Of a stretch of 64,000 nucleotides of DNA, positions 45,023-52,844 are shown in pieces. The stretch is from Funiculus sociatus GB2-C1 (GTDB taxonomy: Bacteria; Cyanobacteriota; Cyanobacteriia; Cyanobacteriales; FACHB-T130). The notes beneath the pieces are model-generated. The model was not told the DNA's origin. It made no database searches and saw nothing but the letters and a program-made list of their open reading frames with translations. Each line of letters starts with the position of its first letter. The first letter of the stretch is position 1. The DNA lies in contig NZ_JAMPKJ010000022.1 in NCBI RefSeq assembly GCF_039962115.1, positions 24,956 to 88,955 on the forward strand, read 5' to 3'. The position numbers and the translations under genes were made by a program.

Positions 45023-45727
45023 TTGTTTAACCCTGTGTCTTCGTTAGAATCATTCCCGCAGCTATGGCTCCAAATTATCTTAATTGGAGTCTGTCTTGGC
45101 GTTATTGTACTACTAGCAGAGGGGCTACATCGGTACACCTCCACAGATCCGGAACGGGTGCGGAAGGTGGTACACATTGGTACTGGCAATGTGATTTTGC
45201 TTGCCTGGTGGCTGAATATTCCCGCTTGGGTAGGTATTACGGCTTCGATTCTAGCGAGTAGCGTTGCCCTTTTATCATACAAATTCCCGATTCTTCCAGG
45301 GATTAACAGCGTTGGGCGCAAGAGTTGGGGAACATTTTGCTACGCCCTTAGTATTGGGATTTTAGTTGCTTGGTTCTGGTCTATAAACCAACCCGAATAT
45401 GCGGCGCTGGGAATTTTAGTAATGACTTGGGGGGATGGGCTGGCAGCACTGATTGGGCAGAAATTTGGTAAGCATCCCTATCAATTTGGGGGGAGCAAAA
45501 AAAGTTGGGAAGGCTCTTTTACAATGTTTTTGGTAAGCTATGCGGTCAGTAGCTTGATTTTACTCGGCGTTCATGGCAATATCTGGCAAAGTTGGGCGGT
45601 GCCGTTGGCAGTTGCCTTAGCTGCTACTGCCTTAGAAGCATTTTCCTGGTACGGTATTGATAATTTGACAGTTCCTGTGGGCAGTGCAGCGATCGCATTT
45701 TTCTTGACTGGGTTGCTGCTAACCTGA
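45023..45727 (+). CDS. phytol/dolichol kinase-like membrane protein (VTE5-like)
   Basis: Starting at TTG 45023, the 234-residue protein has about 7 membrane helices. Conserved polar motifs between them fit the polyprenol/phytol kinase family: RVRKVVHIGTGN, MTWGDGLAALIG, GGSKKSWEGS and the C-terminal EAFSWYGIDNLTVP. Plant VTE5 and its cyanobacterial relatives phosphorylate phytol released from chlorophyll for tocopherol or chlorophyll re-use. No alternative ATG fits. A terminator hairpin follows. Confidence 0.85.
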   Translation: MFNPVSSLESFPQLWLQIILIGVCLGVIVLLAEGLHRYTSTDPERVRKVVHIGTGNVILLAWWLNIPAWVGITASILASSVALLSYKFPILPGINSVGRKSWGTFCYALSIGILVAWFWSINQPEYAALGILVMTWGDGLAALIGQKFGKHPYQFGGSKKSWEGSFTMFLVSYAVSSLILLGVHGNIWQSWAVPLAVALAATALEAFSWYGIDNLTVPVGSAAIAFFLTGLLLT

Positions 45728-45800
45728 AAATATTGTCTTAGCTTATAGTTGCAACATCGCCTCCGCCAAATCACTATTTAAACCTTTCAACATTTCTTGA

Positions 45801-45834
45801 AAAAACTCGGTTTCTGGGAGAAACCGGGTTTTTT
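45801..45834 (+). terminator. terminator after the phytol-kinase-like gene
   Basis: CTCGGTTTCT and AGAAACCGGG pair around GGG, preceded by an A-run and followed by TTTTTT. It is 74 bases after the stop. Confidence 0.75.
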
Positions 45835-46387
45835 AATGGTCGAGTTTTTCTCAATACGGTTTAGGTTTACTTAAAAACTTAAAATCCAAAACCTGGGATT
45901 TGTTGGGAAAGAGGATGCAGAACCGACTACCCATAAGCATTGGTTGGGTGACACTTGCGTACTGCTACGCCAAAGCAAGCTACATACTATTCCCTAAAAA
46001 CCTTCTTAAGTAAACCTCAAATTTATTTCTTTTGCCTGTTTAATTATTCAAAGCTTATGTATATAAACTTATTTTTTAATGCCATTAATAAGCAATTTGT
46101 ATATTTAATTACCGTTTACTCTAAAGTATTTACTACCATTGATAGATTAAAAATAGACAATATCCTTTCCACTGGCAGATTCCCGATAAAGGCTTATTAG
46201 TACAAAATTAAGCATTAACACAATACAAAGCTGTCATAAATTTAACTTGCATATTAAATTGCTTGCGAGAGCAATAATTAGCGAATAGTCATGGGCTAGA
46301 TTCTTCCCCATTACCAATTGCTTAAATCTTCCTATGTGCAAATTAGATAGACAGCAGCTTATCTATCTATTATTAGCAGCACATCAA
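45835..46387. other. long AT-rich gap, no gene supported
   Basis: About 550 bases. An 81-codon plus-strand frame exists (45955-46200) but has no ribosome binding site and an unnatural composition. No hairpin of note. Confidence 0.5.
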
Positions 46388-47080
46388 ATGACTTTTTTTA
46401 ATTCCACAGTACCCCCTCTGCGCCGCAAACAAAAAAATCTGGATTTTCAGGATCTCCAAGGCCTTTGGCGTATTCATTTGCAGATCGGAAACACTACGCT
46501 TTATTCCACGTTTTATACTCGGATCGATCAAGCTTGCATTTTCTGGGGTTTGATATCGGCCGCGATTTTTTTCACCGCCCACTTTTTCCCCTTGAGTTGG
46601 AATATTCAAGCTGCTTTGTGGTCAGCGCTGACTCTGATTGGTACTGCTGTAATGGTAGTATGGACGCGCTTTTGGGTTAAGGTGGAGCAGGTTAGCTGGG
46701 TGCTGTATTGCTGGGTAATTTTAATGTTAGTGGGGCTTGTCCTGACTGACTTGGGTATTTTCTTGGGCTGGGGAAATGTTTTGATGCGCCTGTGTCCGTT
46801 GTGGCTGGGGTTGAGCGCTTTTGGCTATTTCTTGACTGGTTTAGGGGTGCGATCGCGTGCTATCCTTCTGGCTGGAATTGTCCACCTGCTATGTATATTT
46901 CTCCTTCCCTACTTTTGTGGTTGGGAGTTTCTGATCGCTGGAGGCGTGATGGTGATTAGCTTGTTAATCTTAGCTGAATTTCAGTGGGATATGCGATCGC
47001 CTATTAGTTACGATGCGTTGACCCTAGAACAAAAGCAATTCAATCAACAGCAACATCAGCTACGCCGAATGATTGTTTAG
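46388..47080 (+). CDS. hypothetical multi-spanning membrane protein
   Basis: I use the ATG at 46388 (MTFFNSTVPPLRRKQKN), although a start at 46334 is open. The 230-residue protein has a soluble N-terminus with LQGLWRIHLQIGNTTLYS and about six membrane helices, and ends in the polar tail FNQQQHQLRRMIV. No catalytic motif is visible and I recognise no family. A terminator hairpin follows the stop. Confidence 0.75.
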   Translation: MTFFNSTVPPLRRKQKNLDFQDLQGLWRIHLQIGNTTLYSTFYTRIDQACIFWGLISAAIFFTAHFFPLSWNIQAALWSALTLIGTAVMVVWTRFWVKVEQVSWVLYCWVILMLVGLVLTDLGIFLGWGNVLMRLCPLWLGLSAFGYFLTGLGVRSRAILLAGIVHLLCIFLLPYFCGWEFLIAGGVMVISLLILAEFQWDMRSPISYDALTLEQKQFNQQQHQLRRMIV

Positions 47081-47095
47081 AAATATTTCAATAAA

Positions 47096-47130
47096 ATTTG
47101 GTGGAGAAGAAACGCTTTTCCCCACCAAAT
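47096..47130. terminator. hairpin between convergent genes
   Basis: ATTTGGTGG (47096-47104) pairs with CCACCAAAT (47122-47130), with a smaller GAGAA/TTTTC pairing inside. It lies between the 3' ends of the membrane protein gene and the 50-residue minus-strand gene, so it may serve both. Confidence 0.65.
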
Positions 47131-47175
47131 TATTGATTATTGACCACACAACGACAGAAAAAGACATTCACTTGG

Positions 47176-47328
47176 CTACCAATCAGCCCTTCTAGTTTCT
47201 TTTAAGGGGTCGCCTGAAAAAGGCTGCACTCCAGTCACAGGATAAGCATCGTCACTTGGGCCAAAGATGCGGGCGATCGCTTCGGAAAAATACTGGGTGA
47301 TACTATCCATCATTCGGGTAATACCCAT
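47176..47328 (-). CDS. small conserved cyanobacterial protein (50 aa)
   Basis: An ATG at 47328, preceded by a GGGAGAG ribosome binding site at proper spacing, opens 50 codons ending in TAG. The product has an N-terminal helix (MMDSITQYFSEAIARIFG) and a compact acidic/Pro-rich second half (PSDDAYPVTGVQPFSGDP). I recall close relatives of this ATGVQPFTGDP-type sequence in many cyanobacteria, with no assigned function. The good start signal and conserved look make it a likely real gene. Confidence 0.72.
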   Translation of the reverse strand: MGITRMMDSITQYFSEAIARIFGPSDDAYPVTGVQPFSGDPLKETRRADW

Positions 47329-47743
47329 ATACTTACTCTCCCGGTTTGTTTGTAGGCTTGAAACGTAAATTAGCTCTCTATACTTACCATTATGAGTAGT
47401 TTTGGATTATTGACGTTTATTTGCAATACTTGTTTGATTAGGTTTGCAATACTTTGCTTGTCGTTGATGAAAGCGGTGCGTATCATTAAAACTTCTACAA
47501 CTTTTTTAAACTTACTTATATTTTCAACAATTTACTTTAATAATTATGACTTTTGATGGAAATTGCTCCTGTTATGGAGAGCATCCGGCTTTCGTCAGGG
47601 CGGCGCAGTTATAGTTTTATGCGATCGCTCTTTATTTCTCTGTTTTAGATAAAAATACTATTAAGAATAGTATACAAAGGATATAAATAGCCGTTAGAGG
47701 TCATGTAACCTACCTGATACATCTGTCTTCTTTAAAAGATTAT
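47329..47743. other. intergenic region upstream of the NAD operon promoter
   Basis: About 415 bases hold the promoter of the 50-residue gene (near 47340-47400) and an AT-rich stretch. No other frame or structure is evident before the pncB promoter. Confidence 0.5.
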
Positions 47744-47783
47744 CAAAATACCTTGGCAGTATTTTGGTGAATAGCACTATAAT
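47744..47783 (+). promoter_or_regulatory. pncB operon promoter with palindromic operator, probable NrtR site
   Basis: The palindrome arms CAAAATAC (47744-47751) and GTATTTTG (47759-47766) are separated by 7 bases, a 23-bp site. The -35-like TTGGCA (47753-47758) lies in its spacer, and a perfect -10 TATAAT (47778-47783) follows after 19 bases. The pncB ATG is 33 bases further. A repressor bound here would block the -35 box. The operon encodes NrtR, a repressor of NAD genes that binds palindromes of about this size. Confidence 0.65.
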
Positions 47784-47816
47784 CGTAGAAACTATTCTTG
47801 CCAAGGTAGCAAGATT

Positions 47817-49217
47817 ATGAAAATTTCCCTTGACGGACTTGCAAAGCATCCGAACCCGCTTCAGGAGCAGGAAAGGGCAGAAGATCGGGAACTGGCGATC
47901 GCGCCTGAAGATTATAGCCTCCTGACCGACCTCTACCAGCTGACGATGGCAGCTTGCTACACAGGCGAAGGTCTGGAGCAAAGACGCGCCAGCTTTGAGT
48001 TGTTTGTGCGGCGCCTACCAAACGGCTTTGGCTATTTGATTGCGATGGGGCTGGCGCAGGCGCTAGACTACCTGGAGAAATTCCGCTTTACATCAAGTCA
48101 GCTGGAGGCTTTGCAGGCGACAGGGATTTTTGCACAAGCACCAGCGCGATTTTGGTCGCTGCTGGAGGAAGGTCGCTTCACAGGCGATGTGTGGGCAGTT
48201 CCAGAGGGAACGGCTGTTTTTGCTAACGAGCCACTGCTACGGGTGGAAGCTCCCTTATGGCAAGCTCAGTTAGTAGAAACCTACCTGCTGAACACCATCA
48301 ACTATCAGAGTTTGGTGGCGACGCGGGCGGCGCGGATGCGCGATGCGGCTGGGGCGCAAGCGACGCTGCTAGAATTTGGGACGCGACGGGCGTTTAGTCC
48401 CCAAGCCTCTGTGTGGGCGGCGAGGGCGGCGTTGGCAGCTGGGTTAGATGCCACTTCTAATGTATTGGCAGCGATCAAATTGGGTCAAAAGCCTAGTGGA
48501 ACGATTGCTCATGCTTTGGTGATGGCGATCGCAGCCACATCTGGAAGCGAACAAGAGGCTTTTAAGGCATTCCACCGCTATTTTCCTGGTGCGCCATTGT
48601 TGATTGATACATACGATACAGTCGCCGCTGCCCAAGGTTTGGCACAAATGTTAGCAGCAGGGGAAACACAATTGGCTGGGGTGCGGATAGATTCGGGGGA
48701 TTTGGTAACTTTATCTAAACAAGTGCGATCGCTTTTACCCGATGTTCCCATCTTTGCCAGTGGCGATTTGGATGAATACGAAATTGCCAGATTGAAAGCA
48801 GCTGGCGCTTGCATCGACGGTTATGGACTGGGAACTCGACTGGTTACGGGAACAGCTTTAAATGGGGTTTATAAACTGGTGGAAATTGATGGCATTCCCG
48901 TGATGAAAGAATCGAGCGGTAAGATAACTTATCCTGGTCGAAAGCAGATTTTTCGCCGCCATCAGGGAAGTCAGGTTAAAGCAGACAGATTGGGATTGTT
49001 GACGGAAAGCCCTAATGGAGAAGAACCTTTGTTGCAGCTGGTGGTTAAACAGGGCGAACAGGTGCAGTTACCAGATTTAGCGGAAATTCGAGAGCGTACA
49101 GCTGCATCAGTTGCTAGTTTACCAGCTCTGACGCGATCGCTTGATTCTCCCATTTCTGTATCTGTGGAGATTTCTGAGGCGCTGAGGTTGTTGACTGAAG
49201 AAACTCGTCTTGGTTAA
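47817..49217 (+). CDS. pncB: nicotinate phosphoribosyltransferase
   Basis: The 466-residue protein has the NAPRTase pattern: SLLTDLYQLTMAACY near the N-terminus, RRLPNGFGYLIAMG, LLEFGTRRAFSP, and the phosphoribosyl-binding AGVRIDSGDLVTLSKQVR. It makes nicotinate mononucleotide from nicotinic acid and PRPP in NAD salvage. The first 35 residues are an extension before the core. A palindromic operator-like site covers the promoter. nadD follows after 47 bases. Confidence 0.94.
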   Translation: MKISLDGLAKHPNPLQEQERAEDRELAIAPEDYSLLTDLYQLTMAACYTGEGLEQRRASFELFVRRLPNGFGYLIAMGLAQALDYLEKFRFTSSQLEALQATGIFAQAPARFWSLLEEGRFTGDVWAVPEGTAVFANEPLLRVEAPLWQAQLVETYLLNTINYQSLVATRAARMRDAAGAQATLLEFGTRRAFSPQASVWAARAALAAGLDATSNVLAAIKLGQKPSGTIAHALVMAIAATSGSEQEAFKAFHRYFPGAPLLIDTYDTVAAAQGLAQMLAAGETQLAGVRIDSGDLVTLSKQVRSLLPDVPIFASGDLDEYEIARLKAAGACIDGYGLGTRLVTGTALNGVYKLVEIDGIPVMKESSGKITYPGRKQIFRRHQGSQVKADRLGLLTESPNGEEPLLQLVVKQGEQVQLPDLAEIRERTAASVASLPALTRSLDSPISVSVEISEALRLLTEETRLG

Positions 49218-49264
49218 TCGAAGGAATGAACCGCGTTAGTGCTATATGAACCCGAAGGAAGAAA

Positions 49265-49855
49265 ATGAAGAGAATTGCTTTGTTTGGTACAAGTGCTGAC
49301 CCGCCGACATCGGGACATCAGGCGATCCTTAATTGGCTGTCTCAACACTACGATCTGGTGGCGGTGTGGGCATCGGATAATCCGTTTAAGTCTCACCAAA
49401 CGCCGTTAGAACATCGATCCAGAATGCTACGGTTGCTGATTGAGGAACTTAATTCGACTTGGCACAATATCTGCCTGTTTCAGGAACTCAGCAGTCCGAG
49501 AACTCTGGAAACGGTGCAGAAGGCCAGGGGAATTTGGGGAATGTCGGTAGACTTTACAGTAGTAATTGGTTCCGACTTAGTTAGCCAGATGCCGCGTTGG
49601 TATAGAGTTGAAGATTGGTTGCGGCAAGTGCAACTGCTGGTAGTACCTAGACCAGGATATCCGATAGAAGACTCTAGTTTAGAGGAACTGCGGCAGATGG
49701 GGGCGCACATAGCGATCGCTCACCTTAACGCGCCAGCGGTTTCCTCTACAGCGTATCGTGAGAATGGAAACACCAAAGCCTTGACGACCACCGTCAAAGA
49801 CTATATCAATAGAGAACGTTTATACGAATGCCAGGACGCGGCTCGAAAAAAATAG
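49265..49855 (+). CDS. nadD: nicotinate-nucleotide adenylyltransferase
   Basis: The 196-residue nucleotidyltransferase has the start motif IALFGTSADPPTSGHQAIL (GxFxPxxxGH variant), DNPFKSH, VVIGSDLVSQMPRW and the C-terminal VSSTAYREN signature region. It adenylates nicotinate mononucleotide to deamido-NAD, the shared step of synthesis and salvage. The last 28 bases overlap the nrtR start, so the two are translationally coupled. Confidence 0.94.
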   Translation: MKRIALFGTSADPPTSGHQAILNWLSQHYDLVAVWASDNPFKSHQTPLEHRSRMLRLLIEELNSTWHNICLFQELSSPRTLETVQKARGIWGMSVDFTVVIGSDLVSQMPRWYRVEDWLRQVQLLVVPRPGYPIEDSSLEELRQMGAHIAIAHLNAPAVSSTAYRENGNTKALTTTVKDYINRERLYECQDAARKK

Positions 49856-50565
49856 CACAACAACCGACATTAGCCGATTTTAAAGTCGGAGTTGATAACG
49901 TAATTTTCTCAGTCGATACAGCGCAAAATCGACTGTTAGTTTTGTTAGTAATGCGCCAAGAAGAACCCTTCTCAGGACATTGGTGCTTACCCGGTACTTT
50001 AGTCCGTCAAGGAGAATCTTTAGAAGATGCCGCATATCGAATTTTAGCTGAAAAAATTCGCGTCAAAAACTTGTACTTGGAACAGTTATACACCTTTGGC
50101 GGGCCAGGACGCGACCTGAGGGAATGTGATGATAGTTATGGGGTGCGTTATCTATCAGTTAGTTACTTTGCTCTGGTACGGTTTGAAGAAGCTGAATTAA
50201 TTGCCGATGGCGTTAGTGGTATTGCTTGGTATCCCTTAGAACAAGTGCCGCAACTCGCCTTTGACCACAATAAAATTTTAGAGTACGGTCATCGGCGTTT
50301 GCGAAATAAGTTAGAGTATAGCCCAGTGGCATTTGAAGTGTTGCCAGAGGTATTTACTTTGAGTGACTTATATCAGCTTTACACGACAGTTTTAGGGGAT
50401 AATTTTGCAGATTATTCCAATTTCCGCGCCCGGTTGTTGAAGCTGGGTTTTCTTTACGATACTAAAGTAAAAGTGTCGCGTGGTGCTGGTCGTCCGGCTA
50501 GTTTGTATCGGTTTGATGCTGAAGCGTTTGCCCCGTTTAAGGATAAGCCTTTGGTTTTTATCTAA
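49828..50565 (+). CDS. nrtR: Nudix-related transcriptional regulator NrtR
   Basis: The 245-residue protein has a Nudix-like domain (about 20-165; VLLVMRQEEPFSGHWCLPGTLV) and a C-terminal winged helix (about 170-240; RARLLKLGFLYD, SRGAGRPASLYRF). The Nudix box is degenerate (QGESLEDAAYRILAEKIRV keeps only part of the GX5EX7REUXEEXGU pattern), as in NrtR proteins that sense ADP-ribose rather than hydrolyse it. NrtR represses NAD genes until NAD turnover products accumulate. Its place between nadD and nadE, plus the operator-like palindrome upstream of pncB, fits autoregulation. Confidence 0.92.
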   Translation: MPGRGSKKIAQQPTLADFKVGVDNVIFSVDTAQNRLLVLLVMRQEEPFSGHWCLPGTLVRQGESLEDAAYRILAEKIRVKNLYLEQLYTFGGPGRDLRECDDSYGVRYLSVSYFALVRFEEAELIADGVSGIAWYPLEQVPQLAFDHNKILEYGHRRLRNKLEYSPVAFEVLPEVFTLSDLYQLYTTVLGDNFADYSNFRARLLKLGFLYDTKVKVSRGAGRPASLYRFDAEAFAPFKDKPLVFI

Positions 50566-50615
50566 ACGCCAAGGCACACAAAGTAATTTAATCTTCTGCA
50601 TTAAAAAAATAAAAC

Positions 50616-50909
50616 ATGGAACCCGAAGAGACTTTAGATATCCAAGACATTCGTAATGAGATTGATAAAATTGACCGGAAAATTATCGAACTTCTTGGCA
50701 AGCGATTTGAATATGTGAAAGCTGCTGCCAATTTCAAAACCAGTGAAGAAAGTGTAAAAGCCCCAGAACGTCGTCAGGCTATGATGCAGCAAAGACGTGT
50801 TTGGGCTGAAGAACAAGGCTTAAATCCTGATCTAATTGAAAAGTTATATCAAGATTTAGTCACTTATTTTATGAATGAAGAATTAAACCATTGGAAATCA
50901 AGAAAATAA
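50616..50909 (+). CDS. chorismate mutase/isochorismate pyruvate-lyase-like protein (PchB type)
   Basis: The 97-residue all-helical protein has the AroQ pattern IRNEIDKIDRKIIELLGKRFEYV and KAPERRQAMMQQRR. The KRFEYVKAAANFKTSEESVKAPER stretch (residues about 30-53) resembles PchB-like isochorismate lyases more than AroQ chorismate mutases. The product would be salicylate, or prephenate if a mutase. It lies between nrtR and nadE, an odd place for either reaction. The flanking gaps (50 and 121 bases) allow a shared transcript or a later insertion. Confidence 0.85.
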   Translation: MEPEETLDIQDIRNEIDKIDRKIIELLGKRFEYVKAAANFKTSEESVKAPERRQAMMQQRRVWAEEQGLNPDLIEKLYQDLVTYFMNEELNHWKSRK

Positions 50910-51030
50910 ATAATGTAATATATTCAAATACAGCAAACCTTAATTATATAAAATCTTATTTTTCTTCCTCTGCGACTCTGCGGTTCGTTTTAAAAAAGTA
51001 GCTTTCACACATCAAATAGGATGGCTATAT

Positions 51031-52797
51031 ATGAAAATTGCGATCGCTCAACTTAACCCTACAATTGGCGACCTCGCCAACAACGCCCAACAAATTCTCA
51101 ATGCTGCTAAAATTGCATCTGAGAATAATGTCCGTTTATTGTTAACACCGGAACTTTCTTTATGCGGTTATCCGCCACGGGATTTGCTCTTAAATCCCAG
51201 CTTCATTGAAACAATGGCAAACGTTTTACAGCAATTAGCGCAAAATTTACCGCCAAATATAGCTGTTTTAGTGGGAACAGTTGAACCAAATTCAAAAGCG
51301 CACGTTGCTGGCGGGAAACCTTTATTTAACAGTATCGCCTGGTTAGAAAATGGTCAGTTACAGCAAATTTTTCACAAGCGACTGTTACCAACCTACGATG
51401 TTTTTGACGAATATCGATATTTTGAACCAGGGCTGCAAGCTAATGCTTTCACCCTCGACAATCTCCACATCGGAGTAACAATCTGCGAAGATTTGTGGAA
51501 CGATGAGGAATTTTGGGGTAAGCGCAGCTATGCGATAAATCCAATTGTTGATTTAGCTCAATTGGATGTAAATTTTATTGTAAATTTATCAGCTTCGCCT
51601 TACAGAGTTGGTAAGCACAAGTTGCGAGAATCGATGTTGCGACATAGCGCGTCTCGCTTCAATAAACCAATCGTATATGCTAATCAGGTTGGGGGAAATG
51701 ATGACTTAATTTTTGATGGTTGCAGTTTCGCTTTAAATCGTACTGGTGAGGTAGTTAGTCGCGCTTTTGCTTTTGAAACAGATTTGGTGTTAATAGAATT
51801 TGATGAGGAAAAGCGGGATCTGATCCCCGCCAACTCCTCCTCTTTAAGAGGTGAGGGAGGGATATCGCCTTTACCCGAAACTGAAGATGAGGAAATTTGG
51901 GGTGCTTTGGTGTTGGGGGTGCGAGACTATGCGCGTAAGTGCGGCTTTTCTAAAGTAGTTATTGGTTTGAGTGGTGGGATCGACTCGGCATTAGTGGCAG
52001 CGATCGCATCCTCTGCATTAGGATCAGAAAATGTATTCGGCATTCTCATGCCTTCTCCCTACAGTTCCGATCATTCTATTAAAGATGCGCTGGAATTAGC
52101 CGAAAATCTGGGCATTGCAACTGAAATTCTGCCCATTGGCGATTTAATGACAGGTTACGACAAAACTCTGGAAAAGGTGTTTGCTGACACATCTTTTGGA
52201 CTTGCTGAGGAGAATATTCAATCGCGGATTCGCGGTAATTTATTAATGGCGATCGCTAACAAGTTTGGCTATCTCCTACTATCTACAGGCAATAAATCAG
52301 AAATGGCGGTTGGTTACTGTACGCTTTACGGCGATATGAATGGCGGATTAGCTGTAATTGCTGACGTACCTAAAACCTGCGTCTATTCCCTTTGTAATTG
52401 GCTGAATGCTGAGAAACTGGGGACTGGGGACTGGGGACTAGGGCCTTGGGAAGAAAAGAATGCTACTCTTTCCTCTATCCGAAAAGAAATTATCCCAACC
52501 AATATCATCTTCAAGCCTCCGAGTGCAGAATTAAAACCCGGTCAAGTTGATCAAGATTCTCTGCCGTCTTATGATATTTTGGACGACATTTTACAACGCT
52601 TAATTCACGAGTATCAATCATCAGCCCAAATTATCGCCGCCGGACATGATGCAACTGTCGTTAAGCGAGTAATGCAGCTGGTAGCGCGTGCGGAATTTAA
52701 GCGGCGACAAGCACCTCCGGGAATTAAGATTACAGATCGCGCTTTTGGTACTGGTTGGCGAATGCCAATTGCCAGTCGTTGGGCGGTAAACAATTAA
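51031..52797 (+). CDS. nadE: glutamine-dependent NAD+ synthetase
   Basis: The 588-residue protein joins an N-terminal nitrilase-type glutaminase (about 1-270; LLTPELSLCGYPPRDLL, VTICEDLW with the catalytic Cys) to an ammonia-dependent synthetase (about 290-588; VVIGLSGGIDSALVAAIA, STGNKSEMAVGYCTLYGDMNGG). An AGGATGG ribosome binding site precedes the ATG. Two loops look inserted by repeat DNA: one at about 268-283 (NSSSLRGEGGISP, from a TCTTTAAGA hairpin) and one at about 463-472 (GTGDWGLGPW, from GGGGACT heptamers). Both lie between conserved blocks, so activity is likely kept. Confidence 0.95.
   Translation: MKIAIAQLNPTIGDLANNAQQILNAAKIASENNVRLLLTPELSLCGYPPRDLLLNPSFIETMANVLQQLAQNLPPNIAVLVGTVEPNSKAHVAGGKPLFNSIAWLENGQLQQIFHKRLLPTYDVFDEYRYFEPGLQANAFTLDNLHIGVTICEDLWNDEEFWGKRSYAINPIVDLAQLDVNFIVNLSASPYRVGKHKLRESMLRHSASRFNKPIVYANQVGGNDDLIFDGCSFALNRTGEVVSRAFAFETDLVLIEFDEEKRDLIPANSSSLRGEGGISPLPETEDEEIWGALVLGVRDYARKCGFSKVVIGLSGGIDSALVAAIASSALGSENVFGILMPSPYSSDHSIKDALELAENLGIATEILPIGDLMTGYDKTLEKVFADTSFGLAEENIQSRIRGNLLMAIANKFGYLLLSTGNKSEMAVGYCTLYGDMNGGLAVIADVPKTCVYSLCNWLNAEKLGTGDWGLGPWEEKNATLSSIRKEIIPTNIIFKPPSAELKPGQVDQDSLPSYDILDDILQRLIHEYQSSAQIIAAGHDATVVKRVMQLVARAEFKRRQAPPGIKITDRAFGTGWRMPIASRWAVNN
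52416..52443. repeat. heptamer tandem repeat (ACTGGGG) inside nadE
   Basis: Three ACTGGGG units and one ACTAGGG unit follow without gaps, inside the synthetase half of nadE. The 28 bases are not a multiple of three, so flanking bases of the insertion must restore the frame. Confidence 0.9.
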
Positions 52798-52844
52798 AAA
52801 TTTCAAAGCCAAGAAAGTAGACAGGCATCTTGCCTGTCTACGGT

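Noticed and set aside
45955..46200. 81-residue plus-strand frame
   Set aside because: AT-rich composition, no ribosome binding site, and no recognisable protein features.
47749..47808. RNA hairpin TACCTTGGCA/TGCCAAGGTA that would cover the pncB ribosome binding site
   Set aside because: If the promoter with TATAAT at 47778 is used, the left arm is not transcribed. The palindrome-operator reading explains the left half better; the hairpin stays possible only if an upstream promoter exists.
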